From Pyrrhosoma nymphula (lineage: Eukaryota > Arthropoda > Insecta > Odonata > Coenagrionidae), in contig OY754337.1 in NCBI GenBank assembly GCA_963573305.1, positions 51,039,164 through 51,103,163 of the forward strand: a stretch of 64,000 nt of DNA, read 5' to 3'. Both the position numbers and the translations under genes were made by a program. The notes beneath the pieces are model-generated. The model did no database searches. It worked only from the letters and a program-made list of their open reading frames with translations, and was not told the DNA's origin. Shown piece by piece: positions 38,290 to 51,879 of the stretch. Positions within the stretch are counted from its first letter, which is position 1, and each line of letters starts with the position of its first letter.

Positions 38290-38660
38290 TTTAATTCCTT
38301 ATACATCCTACCTCTCAGAATACTGTGTAGTTTGGCCCCAAATTTCCTCATCAATCGGAAAATTGGTATGCTGCAGTTGTTCTCTTCACTCTCCTCTCTG
38401 CCAAACACTTCATTCCTACTAAAGTCTTAACGTGAAAATCCTTCATAATTTTCCTCAGGTATTCCATTCTTGGTCTTTCCCTGCAATTCTTCCTATTCCT
38501 TTCTCCTTCCTTCATTGTTTTTAACAGGATATTGCCTCGAAAAATGGCTCCAATAGGTTTTGTCCGTCCTACCTCCTCTCAGAGTTTTCGATATACTTCT
38601 TTTCTCTCCATCTCTTCTTACGACTTCAAACATTGCGTTTGCTCAATAGAACTGATAGAA
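38290..38660 (-). mobile_element. Decayed non-LTR retrotransposon fragment (3' end)
   Basis: On the minus strand the sequence reads IGAIFRGNILLKTMKEGERN, then RPRMEYLRKIMKDFHV, KCLAERRVKR and TTAAYQFSD before stops (about 38,590 down to 38,365). These correspond to the family tail WIGHVLRGNGLLK, GRPRMKYMxQI, MAExRxxWRxAxNQS. Upstream on the same strand RKVYRKL followed by a stop matches the EERxLLxTI region. It is an old 5'-truncated copy with stops and frame changes. Confidence 0.7.
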
Positions 38661-40599
38661 AAATGTATCTAATCACACACATTTAGCACAACAATCTAAT
38701 ATAAATCTACTATCTTCATTAATGTAAAAATCCCTTAAGTTGAGATTTTAGAGTTTTGATTCTACTAATGATCTTCTGCTACCAGTTGAGTATTTTAATA
38801 CATTAATCCATTAGTACAGGAATAAAAGTCATTTCCTGAACTTTGATTCAATGAAAGATCGGTGAAGGGATAACTATGTTGGGGAAGTAAAATTTGGTTA
38901 CTAATTTTAAAACAAGTTAACGAGATAATTTTGGAGACACTTCATCAAAGAAATCTGACTCAACTGTTTGAGCTCGATCCATAATTTCATAAATACTTTC
39001 ATCACGTCAATGTCGTAACACCCGTCTGGAATTCATGCCAAAATATTTCCAAAGAGCAAAGTATATTTTAATTTTGAATGCCATTCCGCGTGTGTAAAAC
39101 CTTTTGGGAATTTTGGTGACTGGGTGCATGAATTCACAAAAAATGCAAATCCCATTTCTTCACGACAAAAGAAACTCTTTATAGCCTGGGGAATTTGGAT
39201 TTGATCATTTTAGTCGCTTGCAAAGATGGAGAGGAGAAGAAGTCAGCCGAATGCAATTTTCGGAATGGCGGAGGATTTGAGAGGCAGGCTATGGAAACGG
39301 GGCAGTTAGAGACTCCTAGTGTTGCATTGCTTAGCTAATGAACGATCCATGGATGGTCAAGTAACAAGCAGAAGAGCTCCAGACAATATTGCACCATTAG
39401 CCGATTGCCTCTTGGTAACCCTGCAGCGCATTAGACGTTCATCGAATGGTGTCATTCGGTCGGCTGCATTTCGCGTCTCTAAAGTGAATCGTTGCATGTA
39501 ATTATCTGCTGGGATTGCGTTGAAAATAGGATTCGGCATACGTACAGTGGAGTCAAGGCAGGTTTTGACATTTCAACCGAGATTCACACCGAGGGTTTCT
39601 TCATTTTGGACGAAATTCTCTAAATATTACCGATTCAATGGACGAATTTGTCTCTGGCCCTTCAGGGAATGTGTAGATTTCACGTGAATGACTTGGAACG
39701 TTTTTTTTTGCGAATGCTGTTTTACTGACGATCTCTGGGGAAACTCCTTGAGCACGTACTTTAAGTGCATTTCAAATGCATGAGATGAAACAAATTGACT
39801 TCACAAATGGATTCGCATCAATATTTCCTTAATTTTGGAAGAAAGGATTCGAATGCGAACGACCTAGTAAAAGCGTTTTCTTCTCGAAACGTCATGTTTC
39901 CACGCGATTGAAGAACACGGTGAGTTCGTAAATGGTACGTTGATGATCTTTGAGATAAAGTCTAGAATATTTATCTTTGAAGTGGTTATCTGTTGAATGA
40001 GATGAAACAACTTGACTGCCCGAAGGAAATGAACAATGGATTAATGAATCAATAATTGAACTTCGTAGTTTTCATAATGTTTTATTTATTTACAGACAAC
40101 CGGTTTCGTCACATAGGCGACATCCTCCAATGGATGAATTATCAAATACACCATTTGTTTCCCTTAGATATTCCGATTTAAAGTGATTTTCGTATCTTGT
40201 TGGAACACGCTTTGTCATGAAAATAAGTTCTTTCAATTTAGTAATCACCGTCACCAAGTCTAATTATTATCTAATGGTTTGGTATCGTTTAGAGATATTT
40301 TTCGTGAATTGTTATGAGTCTCATTTTTCAACTTAAAACGTATATTCTTCTGGTAATATTTCTTTGTTTAACTCAGCGTTTTTCCCACCTCAGTCTCATA
40401 ATTGTTAGTCGCTCAATCTTTAGATTGGTTGACTGCGGCCCTTCATACACTCTTCCCCCTGCTAACTCATTTACGTCCTTGTAGCTCTTCTATTTCATAT
40501 CTCAGTCTAGTGACCTATGTTTTTGCTCCTAGGTCTTCCTCGATCTTCCGGAATTTTCTCGTCCTTCACAAATTCGTTGTAATGGAAAGGCTATTATTA
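38661..40599. other. No gene recognised
   Basis: A phrase at 40,097-40,132 (ACCGGTTTCGTCACATAGGC then GACATC) matches the CGAAAC-type motif of arthropod interspersed repeats, but no element border is visible. Confidence 0.5.
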
Positions 40600-41270
40600 T
40601 GCTTGAAGAAGATATGACGACTAACGAGGAAAAGGTACGCACCTGAAAACATTCTTATGGAGGGTGACACTCTATGGATCAGGCACATGGGCCATTGAAA
40701 ATGCGGTTCAGAAAAATTAGGAGCTTTCAAAACTTGGTACTGGAAGTGGTTGCAGAAGAACATGTGGACGGATAAAATAAGAAATGAATAAGTATGCAGA
40801 GGTGTAGAAGAGGAAAGGGCCATTTACAAAACAGAACAGAATAACCAGACACACTCTGAAGTACTATAATAATAATATGAGTCTTTATTGGGTAGAGATT
40901 GAGACTTAATAGTCCCTACTTCCACCTAACCATTCGTTGATATCACAATAAAAGGTTATATGTATATATCTATATATATCAATATATCAGTATAAGATTT
41001 ACATATGTGAGAAAAACGTGAGGATTAGAGGCAAATATCCTTCAGCGGGAAAAACCACTGCAAGAAAACGGCCTCACAAGAAGGGGAGCGTGAAAAACCT
41101 GCGAAAACCTACTGATAGAATCATAATTCCTTCCAAGGATGATGGATAGACGACATAAAGAATAAATACTTTATAAAACCTAACAGGGATTAAGGAAAAT
41201 GATCATTGGATAGGGAAGGGTGGTAGTGCTGCAGTGAACCAATCTTAGAATTCAACGACCAATGGAGGAA
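40600..41270 (+). mobile_element. Highly decayed non-LTR retrotransposon fragment
   Basis: Plus-strand pieces in changing frames read VTLYGSGTWAIEN (about 40,658-40,696), GAFKTWYWKWLQKNMWTDKI (about 40,720-40,777) and RNE. These match the LYGxETWTL, EAFEMWCWRRMLKIxWTDKIRNE block of insect LINE polyproteins. Further on, sequence near 41,206-41,250 reads GKGGSAAVNQS, resembling the terminal DRxGWRxAVNQS of the family. The middle is too degraded to follow and includes AT-rich simple sequence near 40,960-40,990, so the 3' boundary is uncertain. Confidence 0.6.
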
Positions 41271-42249
41271 TGAATAAGTTGTGTCTCAAAGTGTAAGTTA
41301 TCCATCTGGACTTCTGATAGGTCTCCAATGGTTGCCTTCTCTTCTATACTTCTGAACAATTCCTCGTGTCTGTTCCTATCCTATCATTTGATCATCAGTA
41401 TCCTCCTTTAGCAAGCCACGTTTTGAAAGCCTTTATTCCATTGCTGTTTTTTCTGACTTAACTCAGGAATTAAGTAACTCGGATGAGAAGTCCCCTGGCT
41501 ATTAGTACCTCGAGATCCGTTGTATTTTTCATTTTTAAAATTAAAATTTCAGAGAAGCCTGGTTGCATTCCATTGACGGAATTAATGGACTACATAACTT
41601 TCTTATTCAATGAAGAGGATAAAAAAGTTCCTTTTCAAATTCAAAGACGCTCATTATCTTACATAACGATGTGAATTTTTTTAATCCGAGAGTTTTCTCA
41701 TGAGTTAAATTATTCAGCGCAGCTGAAACAGGTTGGGAAATACCTGTTTATCATGAAGAACTTAGTCGGTAGAAGTGTATTGCCTTGAGAATTCATGGAA
41801 TAGCGTCATCCAAATCCCAATTCCCAGGTAAGCCTTCCTGGAAAGACATTTACTCGACTTGTAAATGAGGGCACGGAAATTTCAACCCCATTTCTACCCA
41901 AACGTTCAACTCCTGCAAGAGGAGTTGGGGGCCGGCATGTGAGTAAAAAAAATAATTTTTCTTTATTCCCAGGGCTCAACGACAATTTATTTTCTCTTTT
42001 TATTTTTCCGTTGAAAAGACAAATGGGACGGAATGGTTTTGGTATAATTTGGAAGGAGAACGAATATCGCAAGGGGATAAAATAAAGCGGAAGCACAGTT
42101 CTACCTTTGTAAAGGAAAACTTAAAGTTTTACGGAATAATTCCTTCTTTGCTCCTCATCCCTGCCTAGAATAGGTAATCAGTTCTTCGTGAAGATGGAAG
42201 TTAATTTTTATTTATTTATTATGTTTATTGCTTATTATATGGAAGGATA

Positions 42250-42830
42250 AATGGAGAGATATAACGTGTGCGAATGCTGTAAGGTAAGTCATTGGTAGTA
42301 TGTGGAGCATATGAAGGAATGAGTGTTTGTCTAGGGAAGCGAAAGTCGCAGTGCACAACAGTGTTATACCGACGTTATTATATGGCAGCGAAACACGGGT
42401 ATGTCAGGATAAGCTTAAGGGTAGTCCAAATGTAGTGGTAATGGGGTATCTGAGAAGTATTTGCAGCAAAAGAAGGATGAATAGGGTTAAAAATGAGTGG
42501 GTCATGAAAGAATGTGGGTTGGATGGTCAAGTAATGGACGCATATAAAAGGTGCGTGATTCGTCGGTTTGGCCATGTTCAGATTATGGATGAGAGTGGAA
42601 TAGAGAAACAGACATGATGGTAGAGTGAATGATGTGAAAGGAAGGGTTAGACCGCGGAAGTCACGGGTGAAGGTGGTGGATGACAGTCTTATGAGAAGGG
42701 ATATTAAGAATAGAAGTCTTTTGAATCGGAAAGCATGTACTAAGCAAGGCGTGAGTGTAAGTGAAGCGAAATAAGTATGCAAAGATGGAGGAATATACTG
42801 TATGGTCAAACAGCAATAGCTAAGTTCTTT
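42250..42830 (+). mobile_element. Non-LTR retrotransposon fragment (C-terminal end of RT polyprotein)
   Basis: A 96-codon open frame at 42,327-42,617 reads LSREAKVAVHNSVIPTLLYG, then SETRVC, LRSICSKRRMNRVKNEWVMK and RRFGHVQIMDES. This is the segment after the RT domain found in insect 'endonuclease-reverse transcriptase' LINEs, whose relatives read YGSETWV, RMDRVRNEWV and RWFGHVERMDE. Similarity continues in broken frames upstream (RANAVR, 42,255 on) and downstream to a likely end near 42,790 (DGG). A CT dinucleotide run follows at 42,833-42,848. No RT catalytic motifs are present, so this is a 5'-truncated, decayed copy. Confidence 0.8.
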
Positions 42831-42832
42831 GA

Positions 42833-42848
42833 CTCTCTCTCTCTCTCT
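42833..42848 (+). repeat. (CT)8 microsatellite
   Basis: Eight CT units lie directly after the LINE fragment ending near 42,800. Simple repeats at LINE 3' ends are common, so it may be the element's tail. Confidence 0.9.
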
Positions 42849-45800
42849 TCCCGAAAGGGAATGGCATTATACGTATGCATGTAGTATGTATTGTTAACCC
42901 AACATGAAAACATAATTACAGTTGAATTCAGAACAATTACAGTAACCACTAGCACCAACTATAATGTGGGTAAAACTACACATTAACCCCTGGCACACAT
43001 TTAGGCTAAAAATTTATATTAAATTTTCAGGCTTAACTAGGTTGAACCAATTTGCGATAATTTGGTAATAATTTCACTTTTAATATTTGTCACTTTGTAG
43101 TAATTGAAATTATTTCCAAATTACCCATCTTAAATTACTTGACACATGGTGAGCTTTTGACAAGTTTTCCATTTTAACTCATAATGATATTAATTATTGA
43201 ACACATTTAGTCCTTTATAATAGTTTTTATTGGCAATACAATATCTATTTATCGGTTTAGTTTTGCAATGGTTGCTCCATAAAGTTTCTTATATAAAAGT
43301 CCTCTTTTGCCTCCCTTAATGAGTTGGGCCTATTATCTTTAATTTACTTAACAATACCTCATTCATGGTAAGAGCGTAGGAGGCCATTCATTTTTAAAAT
43401 TTCAGCGTTCTTGGTCGGTCGTTAAGGGAAGCGACCGGCATCTGAGGCCATTTCCGACGTTGTGGTTAAGTGGGTAGGTTGGTTAAGAAGGACTAGAATA
43501 GCAAATACGTGTTGTCCTTGGGGCTTAGGTCCTATGGGATAAGAATTTCCACTTGTTAAATGACATTCGTTAAATTTTCAAGCAGAAAACATAAGAGTGA
43601 GAAAAAAGAAGAAAAAAATCTATGTGAAGCACAGTTGTATTGTCAATTTAACGTTCAACGCACGATGAAGTAGTATTTTAGTTAATTTGATGTTAATTGA
43701 GAGTAAAGGAGCAGGGGACGGGGTAGAATGGAGGGCCTAAGTCAAATAGTTTTAGGTTTGAGCGGCTAATGTTGGCGTAAAAATCTGGCTGCTCTCGATA
43801 AATACATAGATTAAAGAAGTTATGTAGACACAAAAAACGAGTAGAACAAATAGAACGTAAAATTTAACAGATTTAATTAAATAAACAACCGATTTTATCT
43901 AACAGTGGACATAATCAGGTACTACAGACCTACGAACGTTTACCGGGTTTTTATATTTTGTGTAACGATGAGATTAACTAAAGTTGAGACTGAAAAGTCA
44001 ATTAATATGGAAGTAGATGTTTAATTATTACGGTTATGGAGATTCTTCTTCATCCATTTAAAGTAGATCTTATAAAGTCAACTACCACATTTCAAGTTTG
44101 GGAACTGGCAGTTAATGGGTTCATACATTTTTATGTAAAATATTTTTTTCGTTTGCTTGGCTGTAAAAAAAAAAACGGTAATAAGTCAAATATTTGTTTT
44201 TGTTTCTCATTATTGCATGACTGAGCTCTCAACTAATGGTCTTCGTTACGTATGAGCTTGATGTCCATCCCGCATATATTAAATAATAGTTAGGCACCGT
44301 ATTATACTTGAAATCTCCTTGCAGTTACAGTATCAGTCTATTTATAAGTAGTTCTAATGTTTAAGTCTTCAATTCGTAGAGGTTCTAGCAATTAGTATTC
44401 ATAATTTTAATAAAATACTTGCATTTGTACACAATTTAAAGTTATGGAAAGAATTTTATATCAATTATAAATTGATTCATGTACATTATAAAAAAATATT
44501 GATAAAATAGCGAATAACATTACGATAATATTTGTCACGGTTTGTGCATTGCTGGTTAGGAATCACCCACGTCACAAAACCTTGAGATGACTTTCCGAGT
44601 ATCAGTAGATGCATTAAACATTGTGGCAAAAAGAGAGATGGTTTAGGCTGATGCCTGAAGCGGTCCCATTACCACTGACACTTAGTAATCCTTTGTATGT
44701 TCTCACGCGATCGAAAGAGTGTACTAGGTCTGAACGGAATTAAAGAGCAAACCCCGAAAAGAAGATATCATAACTGAATGGTATAAAAAAGAGAAACTTC
44801 TGGCAAAAATGCAATGTCATCGAAAATGCCGCAGCATTTTCGCTCCTAGGCTTGGTGCCACTGTTCTGGTAGCATTTCCACCTGACATTTATGATAGAAA
44901 AAATGCGCTTGTGAGACACGGGCTTTGAGGGAGGGGAAAGGGTACATCCTCGAAGGGAAATGCCGGGAAAGCTGCTTTGTTGCGCCACAACAGAGACGCA
45001 CCGCTAAGCGAAGGAGGTATTGCAGAGGGGATGGCAGTAGCTGCAGTGAAGAACTATGGCTGTTTCGGTTAACTTAACGTACCGTTACTTTCGTCAAATT
45101 TGTTCCAATGAGAGAAATGTTTTGAGAGTCTCACCCCAAGTACTTAATTCAATTCTTCCATGAATTCTTCAGCCTGCCGTACCAATCTTATTCCAAACTT
45201 TTTTTTATTTGTCGACTCTGACTTTGATTGGATAACCGTTATTTTTAGCCTGAATCAGAATCGAAATTTATGCATAGTTTAGTTATATTGGTGAGCGTCT
45301 TTGTTTTACGATGGTAAGGTTATGGAAAAACAAGCGGAATTTCATTTATTTCTACTGACATTTTGAGAACCTGCCAGTAGGCTCCTTGTAACACGGTGGA
45401 ATAATCGAAAATATCTTGCCAAATACGAGTTCGAGACTTTACGTTTTGGGACGCATGTTAAGCTACCCTAAAATATATTTTTCTAAATATGTTGCAACCT
45501 GGCATTGGACATCTTGAATCATCGCAACGTTTCCTCCTCTGACTTCATGTAACGTGCATATCACATTCATCATCATATTCATTTTGCTGTTGCTCTTTCT
45601 GTTTCCAATAAATGAGTAGAAGATTACCTTTTGCTTCTCAAAACCCTTCCCCCATGACCTTAGTCTTTTAAAGATTTAGAGCATATTTTATGCCAGAAGT
45701 GGAAACATGCGAGGCATGAATGTCAAAGGGCAACACTATTTAAGTAATGAAGTGAATTGAATGATGCTCAATCTAAGAATAACGGTGTATAAAGTGTTAT

Positions 45801-45880
45801 TCCCATGCATGGGGGTTAATATATTCAATTATTTCCAAGTATAATAAATATGTACAAGTGTGAAAAAGATTCAATACTTT
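42849..45880. other. No gene recognised
   Basis: AT-rich. GGGATGGCAGTAGCTGCAGT at about 45,029-45,048 faintly recalls the LINE terminal WRAAVNQ coding motif, too weak to call. Confidence 0.55.
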
Positions 45881-45910
45881 CCCGGTGAATCCTTAGCGTT
45901 ATTTCTTATC

Positions 45911-46060
45911 GGGATTTCCACCGGGTTAAATTGGAAAAAATTACCAACGTTTCAACGGACGACTCTTCCACCGTTTTCAAAGTTTTTACCCTAATGACGA
46001 TGGAATAGTAGTCCATCGAAACTTCGGTACTCATATCAAATTTAATCCGGTGGACATCCC
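45911..46060. mobile_element. Foldback element, 150 bp
   Basis: GGGATTTCCACCGGGTTAAA at the left and TTTAATCCGGTGGACATCCC at the right are inverted copies with two differences. The interior has ACGTTTCAACGGACGACTCT and ATGACGATGG with CCATCGAAAC, which pair with one another in part. Confidence 0.6.
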
Positions 46061-47079
46061 GGGAAGAATTCACGATATGCAAGTGTGGTGTATATATATG
46101 AAAATGGTAAAATAATTGCTTATATAATATGAAAATTTGGAATTTTTTTCTGATTTGTATTTATTAAAATGAGAAGTCTATTACTGTAATGCATACAAAT
46201 GTTGATAGCAAGAATATTCCACTTTTATATTTTCATAGGTATGATACGTGCTTAAAGTGGAAGTAAATAACTACCTAATCATTATGGCTTTCTCAACTCC
46301 AGGCTTGAAGTCGTAATAGGCCGGCATTAGTCAGTTATGAATAAGAAGTCAACGGTATTGTCTATGTCTTAACGATATATTTACGTCGCGTTGAGCTGAG
46401 TGTATTAAAATTCGATTTTTTTAAGTTAACCATAAAAAATTCGGTTTTGACAGTTGTTATCCTGCAGAATTCTACCTATTGGCTGGTTACTAAACTTTTT
46501 CCATACGAAAATCATTCCATTCATCGTAGTTCTTGTCCGCTGAAGTTCGCAGGTGTGTTCCGATCTTCGCTGAAGTTCCAGTATTATGCATAAGCATATA
46601 TTTACTCAATGACCACTGTGGTCCCATCTATATCTAGTCTTGAACGCTCCCTCAGGTACTGTCTCGCGTAAAGCTTAACATCCTTAGTGTTCTGGTGTCA
46701 GTAGTTCACTGAAATGAAATTCTCATTCGCCACACCTGTGGCTTTGCGGGAGACGTCGTCCGAGTATTCAAGTTCACTCCATTCGGTTTCTCAGCCCACT
46801 ATCCCCTAGATAATGGCAGCTAAGCTGAGACCGTTGCAGACTTTGTTAAACTGAGCCATTATCCTTTTGATACTAAAAATTAAGTGCATACAAACTTTAT
46901 TTCTTGGCATCTTACTTAATGAATCGAACACTTGGGCATAACGATAAATAAGAATTTTAAACAGTTATTTCTTCAAATGCATCAAATTCTGCGTCATGAT
47001 GTTTCATGTTAGTAAGATATGCAATTGATGGAGTAGTATCAAATATTAAGGCAGTTTGAGTGCAAAATTGTCCCAAAGG

Positions 47080-47165
47080 AAAAGTCATCCGACTTGAGCG
47101 GGACTTGAACCCGGATAACACGATCTTCGCACTTCAACCTTCCGGGTGACGCTGTTAAGGTAATA
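47080..47165 (-). mobile_element. tRNA-derived SINE-like segment
   Basis: Minus strand: CAGCGTCACCCGGAAGGTTG (A-box region) followed by a perfect GGGTTCAAGTCCCGC B box (47,113-47,099). This is the best B box in the window. Confidence 0.6.
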
Positions 47166-49889
47166 CCGCATATAGATGGCGATATTATCAAAAATGTCGC
47201 GACATTCTTAAAATAAGGGCAATTTAGATTAGCTCGGGTAATCAATGTAGTCACAGTGCAGAATTATTTCAGCACATAATTATCGAAGCGAATTTTTCAG
47301 CTCTCTAAATCAAAGTGAACGACGTAAATGGATGGTTGTATGCATATGAAATGGCTACTACCTCTTTGTAAGCAAAAAACAAGATGAATTGAAGTTTCAT
47401 AGAATTTAAAAGGAAAATGTTCTGCGAAATACACTTATATAAATGATATATATTTAAGTTTATCTTTTGTAAAGATAAATTTAACCGTTTGGAAGAACAT
47501 ATCAATAAAATAATCCGTAAAGTAATAAAACTCTAATGCATATTAACTTCAACTCATTCCGGAAGTTGATAATATGGATTCGTTTTTCCTCGGTTGTTCT
47601 TGGAAACGACATCTTCCTTGGAGGAAGTTTTAACTACTGCTGGATTATTGAGAGATCGTAACTCTGTTTGTTCATTTCGTAGATTTTACGCATTGCTTTA
47701 AAGCGCAGGTGCAAAACTCCGGCTTAATGTGAAGAAAGCGCATGATATCATTTTGGAGCTGGACATATAAACGGTCCATTTATTGCAGTGGTTCTGTATT
47801 TTTTTATATTTTACTTAATACCTGGGATGGCTAAGAGCTATGGTGCAGCGGTGATCGCTGCTGCGATGTCTAAGCCCTATTCCATGAATTTTAGTAGAAT
47901 CCCTACCCACTATTCGACTAGATTTTTGCGTCAATAACGGCATCATCCATGGATAACTTGCTATAACTACATACCTCTTCAGTTATGCAGCAAATATCGT
48001 TAAAGTCGATTCAAATGAGGCTGTAATAATTTCACCAGCAACTTCATAGGTATTCTTAGCGCTTCTAATCGCGTGTTTTGTCTGCAAAAATTAGCACATC
48101 CTAATAGTTTTTCACAACTCTATCTTGTGTGTTAAATTCTATTCATTGATCATGATCAACATTTCGCAAAACTCTCAATGCTCCCCGAGCGACTGATGCA
48201 AGAACTTTCCTGTCCTAACTAGGAGTGAAAGACATCGAGCTAATCAAGGGAATACAGCAGAGGAAGTTTTTTCAAGGGTTCAGGCTAGGGTAATAGTTTC
48301 TCTTCCTTATGGCTCGGTTTTTGATATATATATATATCAATGGCTTCCCGAATCTTACTTGAGTGCTAAGTGGAGAACATTTCAATGGCAGGATTCCGTC
48401 CGTCGAATTTGAGGTAAAATGGACTTGAGAACTACTTGGCGCTTTTCGAAGATTGGGAAAATCTCCACCAATTATCAAATCCCCCTAATATTCTTCATTG
48501 CCGATTGACCTACTTATCCCTTTATAATACTGGTATTGAAAAATAAACAAATAAAGTAGCATTATAATGTTTCGGGATGATTTATCCACAAAACAATAAG
48601 GTTATAGTACCTATCAAGGAAAGAAACAACCATAAATTTACATTCTAGTTATAAATTTTGATCATAAATCAACAAAAATACATGTTGTTTTAGTTCGTAG
48701 GTTGTGAGAAATCACCTGCAAATATGAATTAAAGAATCAAGCTCTCGTTTGAGATTGATATGATATATATCTATTTAATTCAATTAAATCAGTTCCAAAA
48801 GACGTAAATGGGCATTTTATAGGAAGATAGAACAAATAAAAACGCAAGAACACGGGGAATGCGGGATGAATAATTTGAAATACCACGGTGGCCACGGATG
48901 GTATTCGTTATTGACATGAGTTGATTTGTTTTAAAAGAAGCAGAAAACACGATTTCATATAAAACTTATTCATTGTCTGCCTCTAAAACTGTAAAATAAA
49001 CAGAGTGTCCTGAAATATCGAGTTCTGACACCGGGAGCGACACTTATACAGGGCCGCATTAAATTTGTTTAAATCCTCAACTGTCATCTCCGCAAATAAC
49101 CAGCCAATCAGTATTTTCAAGAGCATCTTTCGCTATTACTCTGGAGTATATATCCTTGGCTATTCTGACTGTGCTCCTATAATACTGCATCCGTTCTATG
49201 TCTTCTCAAAGATCCTAACGTATGGCAATAAGTCATCCCCAAGCATTTTTTCTCCCTCCACTCCAAACGGCTTAAGATATCCCCTCACGTCGAAAGAACT
49301 CTCAAACTTTGGAAAGAAAAAAAATGAGAGATGACATAATATTTTTTAGCCCGACTCACAACTTTTTCGTGAGCGGAATTTTTTTGAATTTCTTTTTCCG
49401 CTAATCCATTAAAAAGCCTGGGACAAATTTGCCTCTTCTCCTTAATTCTCGCATTCATGCGCGTGTTAGGACTTGGCAGATTTACATAGTTCTTACATTA
49501 TCTTTCTGGCTCTTTCTCTCACTCCACCATGTGACATTCTCGCACCCTCTTTCATCCATATTTTCTCGGTCCCTCTTTTCTGACCTCCTTTTCACTTTAA
49601 AAGCGTGTTCATGGGAGATAACCAAACTGCAGAGGGAGACCGTTGAAAAATGGAGACAGGAGGAAGTTTACAGGCTACTGTTGATGACCTCCCTGGAAAC
49701 TTCCCTCCCTCCCTCGAAAAGATCGTATGCCATCTTCCCTTAGCGTTAGGGCAAGCTCACGGAAAAATGTTTCATATTCATCATAAATGTTGACTATATT
49801 TCTTGTCTTGAATCAAGTTTAAAAATTATCCATTCAGAACCTGTTCTAATGTGACCTAAATTAGGGTAACCTACCGGTTAAGGTAGGTT
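47166..49889. other. No gene recognised
   Basis: AT-rich DNA. Short frames at 49,065-49,743 (+) overlap pyrimidine-rich sequence and are probably chance. Confidence 0.55.
48318..48341. repeat. Short (AT)n palindrome
   Basis: A TTGATATATATATATATCAA core, about 20 bp, in otherwise ordinary AT-rich DNA. Confidence 0.8.
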
Positions 49890-50460
49890 TAAATGAATGA
49901 GGGTAAATATCATATGGAGATTAACCGGTGCAGACCCCAGTCTCCTTATTTGACTTTTATATTCATCCCGATATACGTTATGACTCTCCACATCCCGTCC
50001 ATAAACCCGATTCTTATTCTTCCCCTTCTCCGCTTACCCAACATTCAGCTCCCTCTATCACGGACTTCAGCATCCCTTCAGCATAGCCCCTCTTTGCATG
50101 ATCTAACCTTCTATTCTGCTTCCTCCTAATCTCCTCCAGAAATTTCCTCTTCTAATCCACCATTCCTAGCACCTCCTCATTTGTCTTCCTTTCCGTCAAC
50201 CACACCCACGTCTCAAACACCTGCAGCTTATTCTCCGAATCCAGGTCAATGCACCGTACAACGCTACACTTCATATTCGTTTTCCATACTCTTCGTCAAC
50301 CATTCCTTTGTATCATTAAACAAGGTATTCCTAATCAATTCATCAATTTGAGAACACCTCTTTTACTTACTCTGCTTGTGCTCTGGTCTGAAATTGTTCT
50401 ACCTGTTCTAATTTGTGCCCTCCATAGTCAGCCTTTTTCTTTGCCCTAGAATATTTATGA
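49890..50460 (-). mobile_element. Decayed non-LTR retrotransposon fragment
   Basis: Read on the minus strand from about 50,460, the sequence gives FNDTKEWLTKSMENEYEV, then ALYGALTWIR (near 50,255), NKLQVFETWVWLTERKTNEE, VLGMVD and KRKFLEEIRRKQNR, then KSVIEG and RKRIGFMDGM (near 49,990). This is the same C-terminal block as at 36,370, with YGAETW, TERKTNEEVL and EEIRRRQ. At least two stops and several frame changes make it non-coding today. On the plus strand the same DNA is pyrimidine-rich and produces spurious short frames. Confidence 0.8.
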
Positions 50461-51879
50461 CGTTGGTTTTCTTAGGGTTAATCTTTAATTCCATATTTCC
50501 CGTATTGATTTTATAGCACCTATAAATAAATAATATTAACCAATTTTCGTCTTGTCCGTGAATTAAACCGACTTCATAAGCTGTCCTATTTTTATTTCCA
50601 CATTTAGCTTTTCACTTTTGTATCCCTTTTTCATCAATATTGTTAATGTAACATATGTAATGGCCTGTAGCACTCTCCAAGTTTATGGCTGCTCTTAGAT
50701 TGGTTTTCGCATCGCTTCGCTTCCCGAGCTGTGGTCAGAGAACCTTGAGAAGCTCAATATTTAACTGGGACGAGTATTGAAAGCTTGGCGTGGAATCACT
50801 TCGTGCCTAATACGCTGGAGAGAATCTTGCACGTCTCTATGTAAGTTTAGGTGTAGATTCCTACCCTCCTTTATCCCTCTGTAACTTCCATAAAACTGAA
50901 AGGAGCGACATTAGTATATGAGGGTGACATTCGAAGAAAGAGTTATATAATTTCCTTCTAACCACGTATCATAATGGCTACAGAAACTGAAAATAGGGAC
51001 AATGATATGCCAAGGCTTATCACTTTTCGTTGTTTCTCTGTTACAATTAATGTTCCCTCTTTTTCCCTCCATCTTGGCTTGTGTCCCTCTCTCCCACCAC
51101 ACTCCCCTGTAGCGCTCATTGAAGCCGAATTCCGAAAGTTTGGATAAAGAATGAACAAATTGTTCAATCAATATAAATTCAAATGTCTATAGATTTTTTT
51201 TAGGCCTTAGATCTCGTGCATGGGTCGAAATTGCCAAATCTTAAATGACTGACACAATAGTGCGGAATAAAAAGTGAAAAGGGCATCAAATTTAAATAAA
51301 AATGTCTCGAATCTTGGTGTTCCGTATTAATTATGGCACGCGAAAATAACCAAATGTCGTATGGTTTTGTAAAAGCATTGCATGCTGCACAACCATTCGA
51401 TACTTTCAAATCAATAATTATTGCTTACGGAAAAGATGTTACGACTTGAGAGTGATGATTCTGCAAAAACATGATATAAAATAAGCATTTTCGAATGCGA
51501 TAGTTATTACGGTATTTCGGGAGTAGACATGCAGGTTGTCAATTTACGATCGCCGTAATAATTATCCCAAGGTTTCGTTTAAGTATCGAATACAAAGTCA
51601 TTACTTGATAGTAATTATTACACGTGGGCATGATGTGACTAGTTAACAAGGTGAAATCGACGAAGCCATGCGATTGCATGCGATAGTTATCACGACACCG
51701 AGCAATCTTGACATTTCGAGAATAGACGCCCGGGTCAGTTCATGCTGCGTATGTTCTTTTATTTGGGTCACTATAAGTTGGCAACACTGCTGTATGTGGA
51801 TATCTTAAAAAAAGTGAACAGTTCACAAGACCAAATGGAAATCTCACTTATAAAAAGATTATGGACAATCATTTTCTCG
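50461..51879. other. No gene recognised
   Basis: Two related phrases, CGAATGCGATAGTTATTACG (near 51,494) and CATGCGATAGTTATCACG (near 51,677), suggest a diverged local duplication of about 185 bp. Confidence 0.5.

Noticed and set aside
42378..42809. 143-codon minus-strand frame
   Set aside because: It is the antisense of the LINE fragment at 42,250-42,830, which reads clearly on the plus strand.
47085..47160. Functional tRNA gene on the minus strand
   Set aside because: The B box is perfect, but no acceptor stem or anticodon stem pairing could be drawn. SINE-like is the better reading.
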